A stretch of 11,617 nucleotides of DNA from Pavlovales sp. CCMP2436. Lineage: Eukaryota > Haptophyta > Pavlovophyceae > Pavlovales. Positions 7,417 through 11,617 of the stretch are shown here, one piece after another (the stretch's first letter is position 1; each line of letters opens with the position of its first letter). The stretch covers positions 536,533-548,149 of the forward strand of contig MU631335.1 in the NCBI GenBank assembly GCA_026770615.1, written 5' to 3'. The translations under genes were made by a program, and so were the position numbers. The notes beneath the pieces were generated by a model. That model did not search any database and was not told where the DNA came from. It was given only the letters and a program-made list of their open reading frames with translations.

Positions 7417-7762
7417 ACGCGATTCGACGGTCGTTCCCCATAAGCTTCCAAACGTGCATCAACGCCTCGTGCTCCAACGTTTGCCACACAAGACTCAAGA
7501 GCTGGAATTTTGGTCGCGCTTTGATGCACCGCTCACGCACCGAATCCCACTTCGGATCCTCCCAAATGCACTCCGCAATCGACAGAGACTCCTCACGCAA
7601 ATCACTGATGAAAGTACTTTCGTTAAAACGTCTTGGCGCCCCGTGAAGAACCATATTTATGTTGAGCTTGGCGACCTCCATTGTGCAACCCGAGATGTCA
7701 CAGAGGTGCTTGCGTGTGCCCTTCACGTCCAACGCCAAACCACCATGTCCGCCTCTTCGCAT
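7349..7762 (-). CDS. Replication-protein-like ORF, probably C-terminally truncated
   Basis: 137 residues from ATG (7762) on the minus strand. Features are VAKLNINMVLHGAPRRF (30-46), an acidic stretch, LLSLVWQTLEHEALMHV (88-104) and IAFIFDGMLVP (114-124). A [KN]xxxxxxLxG segment, then LxxxExxxL, then [IF]FDGxMxP is reminiscent of a segment in replication (primase/helicase- or polymerase-like) proteins of large DNA viruses and protist Polinton-like elements. That link is from memory and weak. The ORF starts just inside the right inverted repeat, so its promoter would lie in that repeat, and it stops at 7349, overlapping the last 68 bases of the plus-strand ORF. No helicase Walker motif follows, consistent with truncation. 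Confidence 0.5.
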   Translation of the reverse strand: MRRGGHGGLALDVKGTRKHLCDISGCTMEVAKLNINMVLHGAPRRFNESTFISDLREESLSIAECIWEDPKWDSVRERCIKARPKFQLLSLVWQTLEHEALMHVWKLMGNDRRIAFIFDGMLVPCGSPVFDRLRCKL

Positions 7763-7775
7763 TCATACGTGCCGT

Positions 7776-7879
7776 CCACGATGTCCGGATTCCTCTGTGC
7801 AACCACGATGTACGCTTTCCTCTGTGCCACCACGATGTCCGGATTCCTCTGTGCATCCACGATGTCCGCCTATGCCCGC
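7776..7879 (+). repeat. 27-bp subterminal tandem repeats in the right inverted repeat
   Basis: Units CCACGATGT...CTCTGTGC start at 7776, 7803, 7830 and 7857 (the last partial), exactly 27 bases apart. Degenerate copies in reverse complement lie in the left repeat at about 4575-4645. Confidence 0.9.
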
Positions 7880-8237
7880 TTATGTCCCCACCCTGACTCT
7901 GCCCCCCCCTCCCCCCGACATCTGCGATCCCCTGGGCACGTTTTGGAAATCAAAACTGTCCCAAGACTGAACGATTCGGCCACTCACAATCCACCGTGGC
8001 ACCACACGACCACCACGGTTTTTCATCACCGGTCCACCAAGACACGGGCTTCATCTCCAAAACCGTCATTTTGACAAAAACGAAACACACGAAATCAAAA
8101 ACGAACATCCGAGCCAAGCCAAAACGCACCGAATCACGCATGCCGGAACACACGGGAAACACACCCGGGATGCACTAGGACAGATTTTGGGGCACGCGGG
8201 TTTCAAAACTGTCCCAAGACGTAACTAACCATACACA
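7783..8237 (-). repeat. Right terminal inverted repeat
   Basis: The reverse complement matches 3931-4645 nearly base for base, except for the single-copy state of the 268-bp block and small differences in the 27-bp repeats. The outer end reads CTGTCCCAAGACGTAACTAA at 8209-8228, and similarity to the left end extends to about 8237. Confidence 0.92.
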
Positions 8238-8349
8238 CACGAGTGAGCGCAGAATGTTGCATTGTGCGTTCTGGCATCTAAGCGCATAGATGACCTCATG
8301 TGCTCGAAAGCAGTCGAGTACCGTGATGGAATGATTATTCTTGAGATGT

Positions 8350-9147
8350 ATGATGACAAATCCGACAGATCGAGTGTCAACAGCAGCAGGCAGCGGGGCG
8401 CAAAACAGCCAGCCGTGGACCGTGCTACGCTGGGCGCTTAAGACTTCCGGTTTGCTGGGAGAGTGGCTATGGGCCCCCCAGTGGGTAATCGAGCGGAAAT
8501 TGCGCGTGAACACATTCCGCGGAGTAGTCTACCCGCGATGGGGAGGCCGCCCCACCCGCCTGCAGTGCGCAACAGCATGGTCGGCGAAGGAGATCTCCCC
8601 GGCAGTAGTCCACACAGTCTGTTTGGAGCTACTTCGCATGCATCCGTTAGTCCTCACAGGGGAGGAAATCGGAGAGTGTAAAGTATCCATGGCAGGCTCC
8701 AGGTACTTATACGTAAGCCTAGCCGCACGTCTCCAGGTTCACGAGGAACTACGGGACGAGCTCGGACTGTGGAGCCAGTCGCAGGCCGGAGCGCGCCAGC
8801 CGAACAAGGCAGCACGTGGCCGCGGCCGAGGCGGCACAGCAAAAGGGCGCGGGGGGCGATCAAAACCCACATCGATGGCTGACCGGTATTCGGCCGAAGC
8901 CTTTGCGACAACCGAAGTCAAGCTTCGCGACGCGATTACTGGGGTAATCAGGAGTGCCCACGAGGGAGGCGACTGGGACACGATATGGCCGCGCCTCCCC
9001 GACTGGCAGGCTACGGTCAAGGTGCTAATCGAGCACGCATCCCAGGAGGCGATGGCGACTCTCCGCGGCGTAAGATTCGAGCGAGTCTCGTCAATAAATA
9101 CGCGCCTTAAGCGCACCATAGACACTACGAAATTGTTAGTTGGCTAA
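8350..9147 (+). CDS. Hypothetical protein with an RG-rich linker
   Basis: 265 residues from tandem ATG codons at 8350; an in-frame stop lies at 8332. The N-terminal half (to about residue 145) looks globular, with many Trp, Arg and Leu (RWALKTSGLLGEWLWAPQWV). An RGRGRGG...KGRGGRSK linker at about 156-170 suggests nucleic-acid binding. The C-terminal part is helical (STTEVKLRDAI-like, then DWDTIWPRLPDWQATVKVLI). No family recognised. It begins 113 bases outside the right end of the element, in the same direction as the MULE-type genes, and ends at TAA. Length, intact frame and mixed composition favour a real gene or exon. Confidence 0.55.
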   Translation: MMTNPTDRVSTAAGSGAQNSQPWTVLRWALKTSGLLGEWLWAPQWVIERKLRVNTFRGVVYPRWGGRPTRLQCATAWSAKEISPAVVHTVCLELLRMHPLVLTGEEIGECKVSMAGSRYLYVSLAARLQVHEELRDELGLWSQSQAGARQPNKAARGRGRGGTAKGRGGRSKPTSMADRYSAEAFATTEVKLRDAITGVIRSAHEGGDWDTIWPRLPDWQATVKVLIEHASQEAMATLRGVRFERVSSINTRLKRTIDTTKLLVG

Positions 9148-9442
9148 TGGGTTATTTCGCACGCCAGCACACGAGGTGCAGATGAGGCTTGCTTATAGGG
9201 GTGGCAGGCACTGGTTGAGCGTTTAAAACGCGGCCACAGTGTACGCCCCTCCAGGCTCGAGCGGGCGGGGCTCCTGTTCCTCCATCTGACACTTCCAATT
9301 TATTGGAGAGGACAGATATGGTATATCGGGCGTGAACGATGTAGTCGTTCACCTCCTGCTGGCACGCTCTCAGGCTGACAGCAGGCGCAGATGTGTAATC
9401 ACCGGAACACATCGGCGTAATAACTTACGAAAAGAGTCAAGG

Positions 9443-9502
9443 CGGACTAGTTACGATATTACGGGAATCGGCGGGCCTGGCATATAATATCACACTAGTC
9501 CG
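9443..9502. repeat. Interrupted inverted repeat
   Basis: CGGACTAGT (9443-9451) pairs with ACTAGTCCG (9494-9502), and GATATT (9455-9460) with AATATC (9486-9491). The loop is about 25 bases, with a one-base length difference between the two gaps. Confidence 0.8.
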
Positions 9503-9554
9503 GTACAGGCTAAAAAAAGGAATCTGTTCGCGAACAGAAACTTTCTACATCACA

Positions 9555-9616
9555 AGGCTGAGCGAGCACTTCGTGATCGGAGCGGTGGCGCCGAGAGCGC
9601 TAGCCGAAGGTGAACG
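9555..9616 (+). repeat. 62-bp dispersed repeat, copy 2
   Basis: Matches 3008-3069 with 4 substitutions and no gaps, same orientation. The flanks are unrelated. Confidence 0.9.
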
Positions 9617-9690
9617 CCACGCACCCACCCGAGAGCATGTCTCGTCAGCCTTTTAAATATTTTGGCCAGTCGTCAAAAAGGTCAACTATC

Positions 9691-9788
9691 CGGTGCCCCT
9701 GAGGTCTCCCCGAAAAAATCCGATGTCGGCCGTTGGCCGACGCTAATTGGCGAGAGAGACAGTACTCGGGGGGACCTCAGGGGCACCG
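9691..9788. repeat. 98-bp fold-back with nested hairpin
   Basis: Arms 9691-9713 and 9766-9788 (23 bases each, CGGTGCCCCTGAGGTC...) are complementary with a single mismatch. The 52-base loop holds a second perfect hairpin, GTCGGCC-GTT-GGCCGAC (9725-9741). It could be a small fold-back/MITE-like element or a strong RNA structure ahead of the 9992 ORF. Confidence 0.88.
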
Positions 9789-9818
9789 TTGGGCCGTTGC
9801 GCGGCGGCTCCCGTAATG

Positions 9819-9877
9819 CGAGCCCGTCTACTTCCGAGCCCGTCTCGGAATACGGGCTCGAGACGGGCTCGAGACGG
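9819..9877. repeat. Direct and inverted CGAGCCCGTCT repeats
   Basis: CGAGCCCGTCT occurs at 9819-9829 and 9835-9845, and its reverse complement AGACGGGCTCG at 9861-9871, followed by a partial copy. This gives two alternative hairpins about 115 bases upstream of ATG 9992. Confidence 0.8.
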
Positions 9878-9991
9878 TCTAATTCGGAGTCCGTCTCCGT
9901 GCCAGCGTGTTAGCGAGCCCTTCGCAGGCCTCGCACTTGGCAGCGCTGCGCCCGCACTTGGCAGAGCGCTGCGCAGAGTGAGCGCAACGCG

Positions 9992-10740
9992 ATGTTCGCG
10001 TACTTGGGCCTCGGCAGGCGCGGGCCGGCGGCGGCGGTGCGCGGCGCGCCCTCATCGCAGCCGCCCACCGAGGTGCTCCCCTCGCCGCACCGCCCGGCGC
10101 TGTCGCGCGTGGCCTCGCCGGCGGCGTCGCCGCGCCACTCGTCGCTCGCTCCGTCGCTGCTCAACTCGCCGGCGGCGTCGCCGCCCCGCTCGTCGCTCGC
10201 TCCGTTGCTGCACAGCTCGCCGCGCCACGGCACGCTGCGACCCCGCTCGCCGGGCGGAGGACTGCCGCCCGTGCCGTCGCCGAGCCGCTCATCGCTCGAG
10301 CCGGCTCCGCACAGCTCGCAGCGCCTCGACACGCTGCGCCCCCGCTCGCCGGGCGGAGGACTGTCGCCCGTGCCGTCGCCGCTCCGCGCGTCGCTCGAGC
10401 CGGCTCCGCAGCGCACGACGCCGGCTCCGGCTGCTGCTCCGGCTGCTGCTCCGGCTGAGGCGCCCCCGGCGCCCGCGGATGTGCGCTGCTCATTCGAGGT
10501 GGTCGACGCGCTGTTTCGCAAGGTGGTCGACCGGCCCGACGACCTGCCGGTGGGTCCGTGGGAGTCGTTCGAGCATGTGCGAGCCGCGCTGCAACATTGG
10601 GCGTCGAGCAAGGGCTTCAAGCTCGTCAAGCCGGCCACAGGCACAGGGGCTACCTATACTGCTCGTTCAGCAGGGCGACGAAGCTCGCGTCTAGACACCA
10701 GTCCGGCGGCGTGACGCGTACTTGGCTCTTGTCTATATAG
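9992..10740 (+). pseudogene. FAR1/MULE-type transposase, N-terminal part, frame-broken
   Basis: ATG 9992 opens a Pro/Ser/Arg/Ala-rich region with a 33-residue (99-bp) repeat (LRPRSPGGGL at about 10230 and 10330). It is followed at about residues 163-213 by WESFEHVRAALQHWASSKGF and KLVK, matching the start of FAR1/MULE N-terminal domains (F.S.EE...AL..WA...GF). In the family a YxxC strand follows. Here it appears one frame earlier as RGYLYCSFSRATKLASRH (10645 on), then TRTW, ending at TAG 10738. The change is of the -1 class at a G4 run (10646-10649). The in-phase frame instead continues as low-complexity residues to 10714. Either a decayed transposase fragment, or a first exon carrying a one-base error. 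No catalytic domain follows. Confidence 0.5.
10210..10430 (+). repeat. 99-bp in-frame tandem repeat
   Basis: GGGCGGAGGACTG occurs at 10252 and 10351, 99 bases apart, within two similar copies that encode a 33-residue Pro/Ser/Arg-rich unit. Confidence 0.8.
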
Positions 10741-10910
10741 TTAGATATGACATCAGCGGCGTGGGCCAGGTCTGAGGTCTCTATATATATGTGGTTATGA
10801 CACGTATATCCTAAGACTAAGTTCACTTAAGTAACACTTTAACTAGCCGCTGACTACAACTAGCAAACCCAGTCCCCAGGACAAGTAAGTGCGGCCGGCG
10901 TATCCGCACA

Positions 10911-11617
10911 TCAGCCCCTCTCGTGAGCGCCCTTCCTGCGAGCCTGCGCCACCTTCCCGGGCTTAAGCTTATGCGTCGGGTTCAAAATGGTGCGAGCCTG
11001 CGGGGGCGGGTCGTGCTCCCCCGAAGGTCCGGCCTCGCCCACGGCCTTCGCGTGCGCAGCCTCCTCCTCCTCCTCCTCCTCATCGACCACCCGCGCAGTC
11101 GCGACGGCCTTTTTGGCGCGCTTCGACGCACCTGCACCGCAAGGCACATGCAGGCGCGTCGGGTGAGCGAGATCAGCGTCATTGTCAAAACAAGCGCGAG
11201 CGCGAGGCCGGGCTGGGAGCAGAGCCACGCGCGCTGGGAGCAGAGCCGCGCGTACCTTTTGGGGCGAGCTGTTTGAACTTGAGCATGTGAGCGACGAGGA
11301 GGTCGATGGTCTTCTCGCTGCCCGCGTACAACTCGGCGATGGGGCGAAAGTGCGCGACCGCGTACGCCCCGAGCTCCGAGCGGGTGAAGACGTCGCGTGC
11401 GCCTTGTCCGTGCCTGCGGCCCGCCAGGTTGGCATAGAAGATGTCGCGCTGCTGCTGCCGGATGGCTGCAGCAACCGCGAGCACGTGTGCGACTCCTTCA
11501 GCCACACGGGCGTGATGGTGTTCTTGATGCCGAACGCGACGGAGTGGATCTTGGACACGTCTAGCGTCGCCGTGCAGTAGTTCCAGATCGCCAGCTGGTG
11601 GCGATCTGGGAGGCCCG
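10911..11617 (-). CDS. Unrecognised gene, last two exons (5' end outside window), possible frame break
   Basis: Exon A spans 11617 to 11256 and exon B 11131 to 10911 (stop TGA), with a 124-base GT-AG intron (11255-11132) that joins in phase (...LAPK then GASKRAKKAV). Exon A first reads LAIWNYCTATLDVSKIHSVA and IKNTITP, then from about 11505 the convincing frame is the one starting a base earlier: VAEGVAHVLAVAAAIRQQQ ... TRSELGAYAVAHFRPIAEL. That is a -1-class break near a CCC/GTGTG stretch: a lesion, an error, or an unseen splice. Exon B has a basic KRAKK motif, a run of about eight acidic residues with Glu7, and a basic tail HKLKPGKVAQARRK, suggesting a nuclear protein. No family recognised. 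Confidence 0.5.
   Translation of the reverse strand, partial: GLPDRHQLAIWNYCTATLDVSKIHSVAFGIKNTITPVWLKESHTCSRLLQPSGSSSATSSMPTWRAAGTDKAHATSSPARSSGRTRSRTFAPSPSCTRAARRPSTSSSLTCSSSNSSPQKVRAALLPARVALLPARPRARACFDNDADLAHPTRLHVPCGAGASKRAKKAVATARVVDEEEEEEEAAHAKAVGEAGPSGEHDPPPQARTILNPTHKLKPGKVAQARRKGAHERG
11212..11253. repeat. 21-bp direct repeat in an intron
   Basis: GCTGGGAGCAGAGCC followed by RCGCGY occurs twice, 11212-11232 and 11233-11253, adjacent to the minus-strand donor at 11255. Confidence 0.8.
11583..11609. repeat. Perfect 10-bp inverted repeat, 7-base loop
   Basis: CCAGATCGCC (11583-11592) and GGCGATCTGG (11600-11609) flank AGCTGGT. It lies inside the minus-strand coding exon, so it may be chance constrained by coding. 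Confidence 0.8.

Larger units (their letters stand above)
3931..8237. mobile_element. Polinton/PLV-like element with long terminal inverted repeats, internally deleted
   Basis: The element is about 4.3 kb, bounded by long inverted repeats (3931-4645 and 7783-8237). Inside, on the plus strand, are a zinc-ribbon ORF, an uncharacterised ORF and a broken ORF matching the region upstream of PolB in Polinton/Maverick-type proteins. A minus-strand replication-protein-like ORF converges on these from the right end. Known Polintons and Polinton-like viruses are usually about 14-25 kb with capsid, ATPase, protease and full polymerase genes. None of those is visible here, so the copy is probably a deletion derivative. 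I found no clear target-site duplication: the left edge has ATACACCCGCGTGTAT (a palindrome) and the right edge CATACACACACGAG. The element seems to sit at the 3' end of the repeat-protein ORF. Class assignment is inference from one protein region. Confidence 0.7.
9148..9991. other. No gene seen; structured intergenic DNA
   Basis: Open frames here are short and compositionally poor. The stretch holds a 9-bp-armed hairpin (9443-9502), the second copy of the 62-bp repeat (9555-9616), a 98-bp fold-back (9691-9788) and a cluster of inverted GAGCCCGTCT repeats (9819-9877). Confidence 0.6.

Noticed and set aside
7776..7879. CRISPR-like array (27-bp units)
   Set aside because: The units are contiguous with no spacers, and the setting is eukaryotic; it is a plain tandem repeat.
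7454..8074. Plus-strand 206-residue frame with 9-residue repeats across the right end
   Set aside because: It is antisense to the minus-strand replication-like ORF and then reads the 27-bp repeats and inverted repeat; the repeats being a multiple of three explains the openness.
9747..10694. Plus-strand 315-residue frame
   Set aside because: Almost entirely Arg/Ala/Ser; the neighbouring frame from ATG 9992 has the FAR1-like domain. It is open only because of high GC.
10781..10795. TATATATAT as a TATA box
   Set aside because: A short AT microsatellite with no plus-strand gene following at a sensible distance; the next gene is on the minus strand and ends here.

Overview
The window looks like GC-rich nuclear DNA from a unicellular eukaryote, probably an alga or other protist. 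The evidence is spliced genes with GT-AG introns, alanine/proline-rich proteins, a Mutator-like (MULE) transposase, and a mobile element whose proteins resemble those of Polinton/Maverick elements and Polinton-like viruses. I could not identify the species. Most of the window is mobile or decaying DNA.

Layout. (1) Positions 1-2135 (+): the C-terminal part of a MULE/FAR1-type transposase gene with at least five exons, followed by a 3' region with AATAAA, a 32-bp tandem duplication and a hairpin. (2) Positions 2400-3930: GC-rich repetitive DNA. It holds a possible FAR1-like fragment on the minus strand, a 62-bp repeat that recurs at 9555, and a repeat-protein ORF (31-residue units, then 23-24-residue units) whose frame runs into the next element. 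(3) About 3931-8237: a 4.3-kb element with long terminal inverted repeats. It carries a small zinc-ribbon ORF, an uncharacterised ORF, a broken ORF matching the region that precedes the family-B DNA polymerase in Polinton/Maverick proteins, and a convergent minus-strand ORF with replication-protein character. Both converging ORFs are cut short where they meet, so I read this as an internally deleted copy of a larger element. (4) Positions 8350-9147 (+): an intact ORF of unknown family. (5) Positions 9148-9991: no gene, but three strong inverted-repeat structures. (6) Positions 9992-10740 (+): a proline/serine-rich ORF ending in a FAR1/MULE N-terminal domain, with a frame break. (7) Positions 10911-11617 (-): the last two exons of an unrecognised gene.

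Several apparent frame breaks (about 3487, 6074, 6599, 10646 and 11505) are all of the -1 class, and three sit on mononucleotide runs. They could be real decay, introns, programmed frameshifts, or base-dropping at homopolymers during sequencing. That should be settled before these genes are called dead.
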